This document shows, in pieces, positions 44,049 to 44,239 of a stretch of DNA of 44,239 bases (the first letter of the stretch is position 1; every line of letters starts with the position of its first letter). Below the pieces are notes generated by a model. It did not search any database. It saw only the letters and a list, made by a program, of their open reading frames with translations, and was not told the DNA's origin. The stretch is from Verrucomicrobiaceae bacterium (lineage in GTDB: Bacteria; Verrucomicrobiota; Verrucomicrobiia; Verrucomicrobiales; Verrucomicrobiaceae), in the NCBI GenBank assembly GCA_027490195.1, contig JAIXYN010000036.1, forward strand, positions 1 to 44,239, given 5' to 3'. The position numbers and the translations under genes are program-made.

Positions 44049-44190
44049 CAGGATGAGCGTTGCGACAGCACGCCCGTCTATCAGCGTATGGCAAACGCCG
44101 TGGCGTACGAACGCCCTCGCAGTCGGGCGGTTTGGCGGAGGCGGCGGTGGACGATGAAGCACTCTCGACGCCAAACACGACCGACCTACG
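44049..44190 (+). repeat. RAYT-linked REP element, copy M (degenerate head)
   Basis: A short-form copy with a mutated 5' end (AGGATGAGCGTTGCGACAGC instead of the usual head), an intact core CGCAGTCGGGCGGTTTGGCG and the tail AACACGACCGACCTACG. Its 3' half is of the copy H type. Confidence 0.8.
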
Positions 44191-44210
44191 GCCAGAGCGC
44201 CGTGCCTTGC

Positions 44211-44239
44211 CGTAGGACGGTCGTGGCGAAGCCCGCCCG
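44211..44239 (+). repeat. RAYT-linked REP element, copy N (cut by window end)
   Basis: The head CGTAGGACGGTCGTGGCGAA is followed by GCCCGCCCG, at the normal linker distance after copy M. The rest lies beyond the window, so a further array begins here. Confidence 0.85.

Overview
The window looks like a chromosomal segment of a GC-rich member of the Verrucomicrobiota, most likely Verrucomicrobiales and Prosthecobacter-like. This is inferred from gene style: a PVC-type membrane-bound dehydrogenase with a C-terminal haem domain, a protein with an NPYAAP start, a Tat-exported Gfo/Idh oxidoreductase, an esterase fused to an SMP-30 domain, and many small palindromic repeats. No rRNA or tRNA was seen.

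Layout. Positions 1-8.7 kb hold the end of a TPR protein, dapF and dapA (lysine and peptidoglycan precursor synthesis) separated by a four-helix-bundle cassette, a lipoprotein, moeA, a NUDIX-type protein, an ECF sigma factor with a membrane partner, and cimA. Positions 8.7-17.5 kb hold an AT-rich orphan gene, a pseudouridine synthase with an RmlD-like reductase, an FAD oxidoreductase, a lipoprotein with a DUF5009-type membrane protein, an FHA protein, purA and rpsU with a clear terminator. Positions 17.6-29.3 kb hold PPK2, the haem dehydrogenase, membrane proteins, the Gfo/Idh protein, and the dnaG-rpoD macromolecular synthesis pair.

Positions 29.3-31.4 kb are a REP cluster around a REP-associated tyrosine transposase (RAYT). 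Seven copies of one palindromic repeat sit next to the gene and seven more lie elsewhere in the window. Positions 31.4-34.4 kb hold a GGCT-like protein, a lipoate ligase-like protein and the esterase/SMP-30 fusion. Positions 34.9-39.8 kb are an accessory island: an excisionase-like HTH protein, a DnaB-N/DUF3987 protein, an OLD-family ATPase-TOPRIM nuclease of lower GC, and a small protein. Positions 40.4-44 kb hold a dehydroquinate synthase-family cyclase and a NarL-type two-component pair.

The most unusual signal is a set of short-period degenerate arrays of 35-39 nt, often in inverted pairs. Period-7 arrays bracket the four-helix-bundle gene between dapF and dapA. A period-7 array sits in frame inside the dehydrogenase gene and another follows ppk2. 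A period-10 inverted pair lies between lplA-like and the esterase gene. Period-9 hairpins form two 71-nt inverted copies that bracket the OLD nuclease gene, each starting exactly at the TGA stop of the neighbouring gene. Two further palindromic element families occur once each, at 9919-10045 and 34431-34609. All identities quoted were counted by hand.
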